A stretch of 53,507 nucleotides of DNA, from the NCBI GenBank assembly GCA_964520975.1, contig CAZFPA010000009.1, positions 1-53,507 on the forward strand. Reading direction: 5' to 3'. Shown here in pieces: positions 40,703 through 48,038 of the stretch. Made by a program: the position numbers and the translations under genes. Below the pieces are notes generated by a model that did no database searches, was not told the DNA's origin, and saw only the letters and a program-made list of their open reading frames with translations. Numbering within the stretch: the first letter of the stretch is position 1; every line of letters starts with the position of its first letter. The DNA is from CAZFPA01 sp964520975. Its GTDB lineage: Bacteria > Bacillota > Negativicutes > Selenomonadales > Selenomonadaceae.

Positions 40703-41832
40703 AATGTCAGGTCGTCATGGATGCAATGGAGCGCATTGCACCGCGCCGGTTGGCGGAGGATTGGGACAATCCGGGGCTGCTGCTCGGAAGCCCCGCACAG
40801 GAAGTCAGCCGGATCTTTGTCTGTCTCGATGTAGATGAAGCCGCTGTCGATGCGGCGGTTCGCCAGGGGGCCGATATGATTGTATCGCATCATCCCCTGA
40901 TTTTCCGGGCTATGAAGCAGCTGCGCACGGATTTGCCGCTGGGGCGCCTGCTGCAGCGCCTGATGGAACATCATATTGCTGTCTATGCCGCGCATACCAA
41001 TCTCGATATCGCTGTGGGCGGCGTCAATGATGTACTGGCCGGTCTGCTTGGACTTCAGGCGCTTGGCCCGCTGTCGGTGACGGCAGAGGAGGAGCTTATC
41101 AAGCTGGCAGTCTATGTGCCGGAAGAGTATGCGGAGCGTGTGCGGACGGCGATTACCGAGGCGGGAGCAGGCTGTATCGGTCGCTATTCCTGCTGCACCT
41201 TCCGGGTGGCCGGAGAAGGGACCTTTCTGCCAGCAGAGGGGACACGGCCATTTATTGGAGAACCGGGCAGGCTCGAACGGGTTGCTGAGGTTCGCATTGA
41301 GACTATTCTGCCGGCTGCCATGGAAAAACGGGTTGTCCGGGCAATGCTGCGCGCCCATCCTTATGAGGAAGCGGCGTATGACCTTTATCCCTTGAAGAAC
41401 AAGGGAGAGATCAGCAGCCTCGGCCGTATAGGGCTGCTGCCGGAGACTGTTGATGTGCAGAGCTTTGCGCAAAAGGTCTGTGCGGCACTGCCGGCCAGCC
41501 ATGTGCGACTGGTGGCAGCCGGAGACCGCAAGGTGAAGAAGGTCGCGCTTTGCAGCGGCAGTGGAGCGGAATTCATCAGCCGGGCGGCTTTTCTGGGGGC
41601 AGATGTGTATGTCACAGGAGATGTGAAATATCATGATGCGCAGCAGGCAATCGCCAAAGGCATGCACGTGATCGATGCCGGGCATTTTGCCACCGAATAT
41701 CCCGTTGTGCCCGTGCTCGCCCGCCGCCTGGCCGCAGAGCTGGAGGGGGTGCGGGGGGACATTGCTGTTGCCTGTGATACACAGGCAAGGGATGTATTTT
41801 CCGTTGTAAATGCACCCCGGCAGAAATCTTAA
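40696..41832 (+). CDS. Nif3-like dinuclear metal centre protein
   Basis: 378 residues, NIF3/YqfO family, named as GTP cyclohydrolase 1 type 2 in databases on weak evidence. Two metal-binding NIF3 halves flank a middle insert domain, the long Firmicute form. The metal ligands are in MIVSHHPLIF, YAAHTNLDIA and DAGHFATEYPVVPVLARRL. ATG 40696 overlaps the trmK stop (ATGGTAA) with GGAGGAG upstream. Function is not settled for the family. Confidence 0.9.
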   Translation: MVKCQVVMDAMERIAPRRLAEDWDNPGLLLGSPAQEVSRIFVCLDVDEAAVDAAVRQGADMIVSHHPLIFRAMKQLRTDLPLGRLLQRLMEHHIAVYAAHTNLDIAVGGVNDVLAGLLGLQALGPLSVTAEEELIKLAVYVPEEYAERVRTAITEAGAGCIGRYSCCTFRVAGEGTFLPAEGTRPFIGEPGRLERVAEVRIETILPAAMEKRVVRAMLRAHPYEEAAYDLYPLKNKGEISSLGRIGLLPETVDVQSFAQKVCAALPASHVRLVAAGDRKVKKVALCSGSGAEFISRAAFLGADVYVTGDVKYHDAQQAIAKGMHVIDAGHFATEYPVVPVLARRLAAELEGVRGDIAVACDTQARDVFSVVNAPRQKS

Positions 41833-41880
41833 AAAGGGCGCTATAAGTATTATGAATTCTTTCCTATTGTTGCGGCTTAC

Positions 41881-41909
41881 TTGACATTATATAGGAAAGA
41901 TGTTAGAAT
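41881..41909 (+). promoter_or_regulatory. Promoter of rnpB
   Basis: TTGACA (41881-41886), 17-base spacer, TAGAAT (41904-41909), about 14 bases before the RNase P RNA start. Confidence 0.8.
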
Positions 41910-41923
41910 AAAACCGTTGTTAT

Positions 41924-42278
41924 TTATGAGTACGAAAGACAATCGCGAGTGCCTTGAGGCACCTGAGGAAAGTCCGGGCTCCACAGGGCAGTGTGCTGGA
42001 TAACGTCCAGCGGGGGCAACCCTAGGGAAAGTGCTATAGAGATTTAGACCGCCTGCATTCGCAGGTAAGGGTGGAAAGGTGCGGTAAGAGCGCACCAGCG
42101 GCTGGGTGATCAGCCGGCTAGGCAAACCCCACATGGAGCAAGACCAAATAGGGAAGGGATGATGCGGCCCGCGGAACCTTCCGGGTGTGTCGCTAGAGCT
42201 GGCAGGCAACTGTCAGCCCAGATAAATGATTGTCGCCGCGCAAGCGGTACAGAACTCGGCTTATTGAGTGCTCATAAG
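41924..42278 (+). ncRNA. rnpB: RNase P RNA, catalytic subunit
   Basis: Recognised by the universal blocks GAGGAAAGTCCGGGCTCC, GGGCAACCC..AGGGAAAGTGC, GGTAAGAGCGCACCAGCGG, and the 3' ACAGAACTCGGCTTATTG. The P1 helix pairs TTATGAGTAC at the 5' end with GTGCTCATAA (42269-42278), which sets the ends. About 355 bases, ancestral type A layout with the loop AGATAAATGATTG. The exact ends are plus or minus a few bases. Confidence 0.97.
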
Positions 42279-42289
42279 TTGATGTCGAC

Positions 42290-42322
42290 AGGGCTGTCGC
42301 TGATGCTGGCAGCCTGTTTTTA
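42290..42322 (+). terminator. Terminator after rnpB
   Basis: ACAGG-GCTG and CAGC-CTGT arms, with one bulge, and TTTTT. It closes the rnpB transcript. Confidence 0.65.
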
Positions 42323-42357
42323 TGTGAATAATACGACGTTATAAAATATTGAAAATT

Positions 42358-42386
42358 TTGCTTTAAAAGCAGGATTATCTTATTTT
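42358..42386 (+). promoter_or_regulatory. Possible promoter of the c-di-AMP riboswitch unit
   Basis: TTGCTT (42358-42363), 17-base spacer, TATTTT (42381-42386). The boxes are weak. Confidence 0.4.
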
Positions 42387-42417
42387 ATGTCGTATATTAA
42401 AAAATGAGTTTATATAT

Positions 42418-42553
42418 AAAGCCGAATCCAGCTCAGGAGCGGGGGAACCAAGTTATTGGGGTGAATGAAACTCGCTGTGCCTTCGGGTATAGCAGAGTAA
42501 AGGGTGGTCTTCTCTACCCTAACCCGGCAGCTAACCTCGTAGGCGAATAGAGA
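42418..42553 (+). promoter_or_regulatory. Cyclic di-AMP riboswitch (ydaO-yuaA class)
   Basis: The class signatures are seen in order: GCCGAATCC, CAGGAGCGGGGGAACCA, TTGGGGTGAAT, a variable stem, AGGGTGGTCTTCTCTACCC, and the 3' block CAGCTAACCTCGTAGGCG. It lies directly before an NlpC/P60 cell-wall hydrolase, a typical target. No terminator follows. TCTTCTCT in the aptamer could pair with the AGAGAGAGGAG ribosome site, so control may be at translation (inference). Confidence 0.93.
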
Positions 42554-42566
42554 GAGGAGTGGCTTT

Positions 42567-43229
42567 TTGAGTAAAGCAATGCGCATATTTGCGCTATCCA
42601 TGGTCCTTATGTGCTGGTTTTCCCTTGCGAATGCTTCGGCCTTCCGCATTGGAGATCAGGGCAGCGATGTAGCAGAGATTCAAGGTCAGCTGGCCAGTCT
42701 CGGTTACGATGTGTCTGCTGATGGAGATTTCGGTCCGGCAACGGCAGAAGCCGTAAAGTCCTTCCAGAAATCCCACGGGTTAGAGGCTGACGGTCTTGTC
42801 GGTCCTACCACGTATACGGCGCTGATAGGGAGAGCGATGCCGGCAGTCAGCCGCGGCTCGAACTATATTTCCCGCAGGGTTGTTCAATCCTCGCTGGATT
42901 ACATAGGCGTTCCGTATGTGTTCGGCGGTACATCTCCGAGTGGTTTTGACTGCTCCGGCTATGTCCGTTATGTATTTGCAAATGCGGGGATTTATCTGCC
43001 GCGTACTGCAGATGCACAGTATGAAGTCGGTACACCGGTAGCGATGAGCGAGCTCACTGCAGGCGATCTTGTATTCTTCTCAACGTATGAATATGGACCG
43101 TCGCATGTAGGTATCTATCTTGGCGATGGAAACTTTATCAATGCTTCCTCCAGCCGGGGTGTTGCCGTTGATTCGCTTAACAGCTCGTACTGGGGTTCTT
43201 GTTACATCGGTGCACGTAGAGTAATGTAA
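42567..43229 (+). CDS. NlpC/P60 cell-wall hydrolase with peptidoglycan-binding domain
   Basis: 220 residues. Signal peptide (about 1-27), then a PG_binding_1 domain (QGSDVAEIQGQLASLGYDVS..VGPTTYTAL) and an NlpC/P60 domain. The catalytic Cys is in GFDCSGYVRYVF; the His is in GPSHVGIYLG; the usual third His position reads Asn in NFINAS, which some members also have. The start is TTG 42567 with AGAGGAG upstream; ATG 42579 is an alternative. It probably cuts stem peptides outside the cell membrane and is under c-di-AMP control. Confidence 0.92.
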   Translation: MSKAMRIFALSMVLMCWFSLANASAFRIGDQGSDVAEIQGQLASLGYDVSADGDFGPATAEAVKSFQKSHGLEADGLVGPTTYTALIGRAMPAVSRGSNYISRRVVQSSLDYIGVPYVFGGTSPSGFDCSGYVRYVFANAGIYLPRTADAQYEVGTPVAMSELTAGDLVFFSTYEYGPSHVGIYLGDGNFINASSSRGVAVDSLNSSYWGSCYIGARRVM

Positions 43230-43236
43230 TTCTTTT

Positions 43237-43268
43237 GAGGGGACGGGGATGTCCTCTCTTTTTTTTAC
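43237..43268 (+). terminator. Terminator after the NlpC/P60 gene
   Basis: GAGGGGAC and GTCCTCTC arms (one wobble) then T8. Confidence 0.85.
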
Positions 43269-43291
43269 CCTTTTTTAGGCATATTCCTTAG

Positions 43292-43341
43292 CAATAAAAA
43301 TAGCCGTCAGCGGATGTGCTGGCGACTGGTGACGGTTATTC
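43292..43341 (-). terminator. Terminator of the 25-aa peptide gene
   Basis: Minus strand: AATAACCGTCA and TGACGGCTATT arms then TTTATT. It overlaps the stop codon of the small gene at 43336, so it belongs to it. Confidence 0.8.
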
Positions 43342-43413
43342 GGTAAAAAGGTCATCCCAGAATGTGTAGGCAATCATGAGAAAAATGAGCAGGCAAAGAA
43401 AAAGATCTCCCAT
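43336..43413 (-). CDS. 25-residue membrane peptide
   Basis: Minus-strand gene too short for ordinary ORF calling. It reads MGDLFLCLLIFLMIAYTFW followed by DDLFTE, a single hydrophobic helix with an acidic end. A perfect AAAGGAGG lies just before ATG 43413, and a clear terminator covers the stop, so it has its own expression signals. I do not recognise the family. Similar tiny membrane peptides often regulate a membrane partner, but nothing here tells which. It lies between the NlpC/P60 gene and the FolP-N-like gene. Confidence 0.7.
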   Translation of the reverse strand: MGDLFLCLLIFLMIAYTFWDDLFTE

Positions 43414-43496
43414 TGTACAGCCTCCTTTGGTATATTCTTTCCTGCGTCTATGATACAATACATTGAGCAGGAATAGCAAGAGGGAGGCGTTGTTTT

Positions 43497-43889
43497 ATGG
43501 GAAACATAACGATGGAGGTTGTCGGGGAACTGGATCGGGAGAGTGCGGCCGCATTTATGCGGTCTGTAGGTGTATCAGCAGCCGGGATTGCCATCATGCA
43601 GGATAAAATGATTTTTCGTATCGTGCGGCTGCGGCAGGTTCCTACGAAGGCGGCCAATCTCATCAAACAGACGATGCTCTCCAAGGGGGCGGATGCAGCG
43701 ATTTCAGTGCATGCGGCTGATTTGAGCGAGCCGTTTACGGATGTATTGCTGTTTGCGACGCTCTATCAGTATCGGGCAGCCGTGCGGAGCCTGCGTCGTC
43801 AGCCCTGGGGACTTCGGGCGTTGGCAGACGATTTGACGATGCTGCTTGGGATTTCTGTTAGGGAAAAGCAGGAATTTCCTGCAGAATAG
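43497..43889 (+). CDS. Stand-alone dihydropteroate synthase N-terminal domain-like protein
   Basis: 130 residues. The stretch GVSAAGIAIMQDKM, the lysine-containing VPTKAANLIKQTMLSKGADA, and DVLLFATLYQYRAAVRSLRRQPWGLRAL match the extra N-terminal domain of about 130 residues found on some clostridial FolP proteins, from memory of those sequences. Here the domain is a separate gene, with no pteroate-synthase barrel. It lies 59 bases before folB, which fits folate metabolism. RBS AGGGAGG before ATG 43497. Function unknown. The link would be tested by comparing with FolP N-termini. Confidence 0.68.
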   Translation: MGNITMEVVGELDRESAAAFMRSVGVSAAGIAIMQDKMIFRIVRLRQVPTKAANLIKQTMLSKGADAAISVHAADLSEPFTDVLLFATLYQYRAAVRSLRRQPWGLRALADDLTMLLGISVREKQEFPAE

Positions 43890-43948
43890 CGAAATAAATG
43901 GATAAATGAAAGTGTTGTAGAAATGATGATATAAGGAGTGTGCAGCAG

Positions 43949-44314
43949 ATGGCTAAAATCAGAATTATGAACATGATGTTTTATGGTTTCCATGGGACTT
44001 ATGAATACGAACGGGAACAGGGACAGAAATTTTATTTGGATGTAGAGATGGAGACCCGTGACGAACGGGCTGCAGACAGCGATAAAATGGATGATGGAAT
44101 TGATACGGCGGTTGTCTATACGCAGGTCAAGGACGTTGTTGAGAACAAGCGCTTCGAACTTTTGCAGGCATTGGCTTCCCATATTGATGAGCGTCTTCTG
44201 GCCGCGTATCCCCATCTGGGAGCTGTGACGACGCGCGTGCGGAAGCCGTCTGTTCCCATCTCGGGTCCGCTTGATTACGTAGAAGTGGAAGTTACCCGTA
44301 AGGCTAACCAGTGA
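43949..44314 (+). CDS. folB: Dihydroneopterin aldolase
   Basis: 121 residues, exact family size. Cleaves dihydroneopterin to hydroxymethyl-dihydropterin in folate synthesis. Family motifs are MNMMFYGFHGTYEYEREQGQ, with the substrate Glu, DTAVVYTQVKDVV and RKPSVPISGPLDYVEV. ATG 43949 has AGGAG ten bases upstream; an in-frame GTG at 43940 is too close to that site. Its only folate neighbour is the FolP-N-like gene. Confidence 0.93.
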   Translation: MAKIRIMNMMFYGFHGTYEYEREQGQKFYLDVEMETRDERAADSDKMDDGIDTAVVYTQVKDVVENKRFELLQALASHIDERLLAAYPHLGAVTTRVRKPSVPISGPLDYVEVEVTRKANQ

Positions 44315-44320
44315 TTGAGA

Positions 44321-44356
44321 GACCATCGGCAGGATTCCTGACCGGTGGTCTTTTTC
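44321..44356 (+). terminator. Terminator after folB
   Basis: GACCA(TC)GG and CC(GG)TGGTC arms with T5. Imperfect stem. Confidence 0.75.
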
Positions 44357-44622
44357 TGTTTTCTTTAGCTGTTTTTCGGAAAGAATTTAGAATTTTTAAC
44401 AAGCTTTAGCAGAAATTTACGGAAAGCTGTTGCAAATTACGAAATATTTATGTATTATGAGATAATGTCATTATGATGTCAATGGGCAGGTCTTTGATTA
44501 TGTGACCTGCCGATGCGGACTTCGAACGGGTGGCGAAGCAGCGGGGTCGCTACGGCGTGGAGTTTTGTCAGGGTACGGGATGTATCGGTTCCAGAAGAGT
44601 CTATGATCTACAAAGGATGGCG
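44357..44622 (+). other. Spacer before dprA with an unexplained GC-rich part
   Basis: The first 125 bases are AT-rich. From 44485 the base composition jumps to high GC. A perfect hairpin, GGCAGGTC (44485-44492) and GACCTGCC (44504-44511), opens this part with no T-run, and the following 105 bases are open in all plus frames for a while. No family match was recognised in any frame. It may be a structured leader of dprA, or the remnant of a lost gene. Confidence 0.4.
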
Positions 44623-45729
44623 ATGGCTTTGGAGCGATATTTTTTAGCAGCATGGCAAACGGTTTCCGGTGTTGGTTCAGCGCAGCTGACGGAGCTGCGG
44701 CAGCAGTTTGGTTCGGCACGGGTGGCCTGGGGGCTTTCCGCGGAGGAACTGCTTCATTCGCGGGCACTGGAGCCACGGGCATTGGCCGCGTTCCTTGAGA
44801 CGCGACGGCAGCGGCCGGATCTCCCGGCGGAGCTTGCCGACGCCTGCGGTGCCAAAGGAATTTCTGTATGCAGCTTTTGGGAGGATGGGTATCCGCCACT
44901 GCTCAGGCAGAGCTTCCGTCCGCCGGCCGTGCTGTTTTATCGGGGAACGCTGTGTCCGGATAAGGAGCGGCTGGCTGTTGTGGGGTCGCGCCGCTGCAGC
45001 CCTTATGGCCGTGGCGCGGCCAAACTGCTGGCTGAGGCTGTTGCCAAGGCCGGTATCACCATTGTGAGCGGTGCGGCCCGGGGCATTGATACGCAGTCCC
45101 ATTGCGGCGCACTGCAGGCTGGCGGCAGGACCGTGGCGGTTCTGGGCTGTGGGCCGGATATCGTATACCCTTCGGAGAATCGGCGCCTGCTGGATGAGAT
45201 TGCGGAAACAGGCGTTGTGCTTTCGGAATATGCGCCCGGAACGCCGCCCCTGCCAGCCTTTTTCCCAGCCCGCAACCGTATCATCAGCGGCCTTTGCCGC
45301 GGCACGCTGGTCGTTGAGGCCGCCGAACGCAGCGGTTCCCTTATCACAGCGGAACTTGCGCTCGATAATGGGCGGGATGTATTTGCTGTTCCCGGCAGTA
45401 TATTCTCGGATACGAGCCGCGGCTGCCACCGCCTGCTCCAGCAGGGGGCCAAACTGGTAACACAGCCGGCGGATATTCTTGAGGAATACGGCTGTACGTC
45501 ACAGCCACCTGTGAAGGCAGCACGGGAGGCTCTTTCTAATGAAGAAAACCGCATCTATGAAGTGCTGTCGATTGAACAGCCGCTTTCCATGGATGAGATC
45601 ATATACAAGCTGCAGGGCAGCAATACCGCCAATATTGCCTTTTTGCTCCTTCAGATGGAGATGAAGGGCCTGGTGGAAGAAACCGCTGTACATTCTTATG
45701 TCCGTGCAGCTAAGGAGGACAATTTGTGA
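44623..45729 (+). CDS. dprA: DNA processing protein DprA
   Basis: 368 residues. Protects incoming single-stranded DNA and loads RecA in natural transformation. The Rossmann-like core has VVGSRRCSPYGRG, IVSGAARGIDTQSHCGAL and FPARNRIISGLCRGTLVVEA; the C-terminal winged-helix domain ends MKGLVEETAVHSYVRA. ATG 44623 with AAAGG is chosen; the frame stays open upstream to GTG 44530, but that adds 31 residues outside the family. The stop overlaps the topA start as GTGA. Confidence 0.92.
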   Translation: MALERYFLAAWQTVSGVGSAQLTELRQQFGSARVAWGLSAEELLHSRALEPRALAAFLETRRQRPDLPAELADACGAKGISVCSFWEDGYPPLLRQSFRPPAVLFYRGTLCPDKERLAVVGSRRCSPYGRGAAKLLAEAVAKAGITIVSGAARGIDTQSHCGALQAGGRTVAVLGCGPDIVYPSENRRLLDEIAETGVVLSEYAPGTPPLPAFFPARNRIISGLCRGTLVVEAAERSGSLITAELALDNGRDVFAVPGSIFSDTSRGCHRLLQQGAKLVTQPADILEEYGCTSQPPVKAAREALSNEENRIYEVLSIEQPLSMDEIIYKLQGSNTANIAFLLLQMEMKGLVEETAVHSYVRAAKEDNL

Positions 45730-48005
45730 AGAAATCAACCAAGAGTACGCCAAAGAAAACGCTGGTGCTCGTAGAGTCTCCGGCAAAAGCGAAAACCATA
45801 GAAAAGTATCTCGGAAGGAACTATGTCGTACGGGCCTCGATGGGACATCTGCGCGATTTGCCCAAAAGCCAGTTCGGCATAGATGTCGACCATGACTTTG
45901 CTCCGAAATACATCAATATCCGCGGCAAGGGCGATCTCATCAAGGCCCTGAAAAAGGAAGCCAGGAATGCCACCAAGATCTATCTCGCATCCGACCCGGA
46001 TCGCGAGGGAGAAGCGATTGCCTGGCATCTTTCCCATATCCTTGGATTGGACCCGATGACGGACTGCCGCATTGTTTTCAATGAAATCACCAAGCCGGCA
46101 ATCAAGGAAGCTGTCAAGAATCCCCGGCCCATCAATATTGACCGGGTCGATGCGCAGCAGGCGCGGCGCATGCTTGACCGCATCGTTGGCTATAAGCTGA
46201 GCCCGCTGCTCTGGCGGAAGGTACGCAAGGGCCTCAGCGCGGGCCGCGTCCAGTCTGTGACGGTCAAGATCATCTGTGACCGCGAAAAAGAGGTCCAGAG
46301 CTTTGTCTCGGAAGAATACTGGACGGTCGGGCTGAAGCTGCGCAAGGAAAAATCCTCGTTGTTCGAGGCGGAGCTCAGCACGGTGGACGGCAAGAAGCTG
46401 GAGATTCATGACAAGGTGCAGGCGGACAGTCTGGTAGCTGATTTGGAAAAACAGTCCTTTGCTGTGCAGGAGGTCAAGAAACGGCAGCGCCAGAGAAAAC
46501 CGGCCGCACCGTTTACGACAAGCAGCATGCAGCAGGATGCCGCCCGCAAGCTGGGGTTCACTTCCCGCAAGACCATGATGCTTGCCCAGCAGCTGTATGA
46601 AGGCATAGACCTTGGTCGCAAGGGCCCGGTCGGTCTTATCACCTATATGCGTACGGATTCCACGCGCATCTCGGCGCTTGCACAGCAGGAGGCACGTGGT
46701 TTTGTTGAGCAGGAATTCGGAGCGGCGTACATTCCGGAAAAGCCGAATGTCTATGCGGCCGGGAAAAAAGCGCAGGATGCCCATGAGGCTATTCGTCCGA
46801 CGAGCACGGAGATGGCGCCGGATGAGGTGGAAAAGTTCCTGAGCAAGGATCAGTTCAAACTCTATCGCCTGATCTGGCAGCGCTTTGTTGCGAGCCAGAT
46901 GACACCGGCTGTCTATGATACGCTGAGTGTCGCTATTCAGGCGGGCAGTCGTTACCTTTGCAAGGCCAGTGGCTCGCAGCTCAAGTTCGCAGGCTTTACG
47001 GCCGTCTATGCGGGTGTTGAGGGCAAGAAAGAAAAAGATGTTCTACTGCCGGAACTGGCTGCCGGCGATGCGCTGGAGCTCAATAAGACGTTGCCGCAGC
47101 AGCATTTTACGGAGCCGCCACCGCGCTACAACGAGGCCTCCCTGGTCAAGACCCTGGAGGAAAAGGAAATCGGTCGGCCGAGTACCTATGCGCCGATCAT
47201 CGAGACCATCCTTGCCCGTGGCTATGTAATCCGTCAGGATAAGCATTTCCAGCCTACGGAGCTGGGGTTTGTTGTCGTGGATATGCTGGAAGAGTACTTC
47301 AAGAATATCGTCGATGTGAAGTTCACCGCTGGCTTGGAGAATGAGCTCGATGAAATTGCGGAGGGGCGTATCGAAAAGAACGACCTGCTGCGCAATTTCT
47401 ATGGTCCGTTTGAGGCTACACTGGAAAAGGCGGACGAGGCCATTGGCCATGTAGAGCTTCCTGTTGAGGTCTCCGATGTGCAGTGCGAGCTCTGCGGCCG
47501 CATGATGGTGGTCAAGCAGGGCCGCTATGGAAAGTTCCTGGCCTGCCCGGGCTTCCCGGAATGCCGCAATACCAAGCCGATTCTGAAGGAGACGGGGGTG
47601 GCCTGTCCAAAATGCGGCGGCAGTATTGTCGAGCGCCGCACGAAACGCGGGCGCACCTTCTATGGCTGTAAGAATTACCCGGCTTGTGACTACGTGACCT
47701 GGGATACGCCGCTGAAGGATACCTGTGAAAAATGCGGAGCATTCATGCTCAAGCATCATTATAAAAATGGTCGGGCGTTGCTCTATTGCAGCAATGATGC
47801 CTGTGAGAGCCGTATCGATCATCCGATTAACAAGGAGCTTGCGAAGCTCAAGGAAAAAGCAGCTGCCAAGGCGGAAGCCGCGGCAACAGAAAAGCCGGCG
47901 GAAACGCCCGCCAAGACGGCGAAGAAGGCTGCTGCCAAGACGGTAAAGAAGACAACGAAAAAAACGGCGAAAAAGCCAGCAAAGAAAACAACGAAAAAGA
48001 GTTAG
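45726..48005 (+). CDS. topA: DNA topoisomerase I
   Basis: 759 residues, type IA topoisomerase that relaxes negative supercoils. TOPRIM domain at the N-terminus (VLVESPAKAKTIEKYLG..DPDREGEAIAWHL), active-site Tyr in GLITYMRTDSTRIS, and three C-terminal four-Cys Zn ribbons (CELCGRMM, CPKCGGS, CEKCGAFM). The last 50 residues are a Lys/Ala/Thr repeat tail like histone H1. GTG start after AAGGAGG, overlapping dprA. Confidence 0.96.
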   Translation: MKKSTKSTPKKTLVLVESPAKAKTIEKYLGRNYVVRASMGHLRDLPKSQFGIDVDHDFAPKYINIRGKGDLIKALKKEARNATKIYLASDPDREGEAIAWHLSHILGLDPMTDCRIVFNEITKPAIKEAVKNPRPINIDRVDAQQARRMLDRIVGYKLSPLLWRKVRKGLSAGRVQSVTVKIICDREKEVQSFVSEEYWTVGLKLRKEKSSLFEAELSTVDGKKLEIHDKVQADSLVADLEKQSFAVQEVKKRQRQRKPAAPFTTSSMQQDAARKLGFTSRKTMMLAQQLYEGIDLGRKGPVGLITYMRTDSTRISALAQQEARGFVEQEFGAAYIPEKPNVYAAGKKAQDAHEAIRPTSTEMAPDEVEKFLSKDQFKLYRLIWQRFVASQMTPAVYDTLSVAIQAGSRYLCKASGSQLKFAGFTAVYAGVEGKKEKDVLLPELAAGDALELNKTLPQQHFTEPPPRYNEASLVKTLEEKEIGRPSTYAPIIETILARGYVIRQDKHFQPTELGFVVVDMLEEYFKNIVDVKFTAGLENELDEIAEGRIEKNDLLRNFYGPFEATLEKADEAIGHVELPVEVSDVQCELCGRMMVVKQGRYGKFLACPGFPECRNTKPILKETGVACPKCGGSIVERRTKRGRTFYGCKNYPACDYVTWDTPLKDTCEKCGAFMLKHHYKNGRALLYCSNDACESRIDHPINKELAKLKEKAAAKAEAAATEKPAETPAKTAKKAAAKTVKKTTKKTAKKPAKKTTKKS

Positions 48006-48038
48006 TGCACGAGGCACTTGTATCCAGGGGGGAACAAC

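Noticed and set aside
44530..44616. N-terminal extension of DprA carrying GVEFCQGTGCIGSR as an Fe-S site
   Set aside because: It has only two Cys, no ribosome site at GTG 44530, and homologous DprA proteins begin at about ATG 44623. Kept only as an oddity in the findings.
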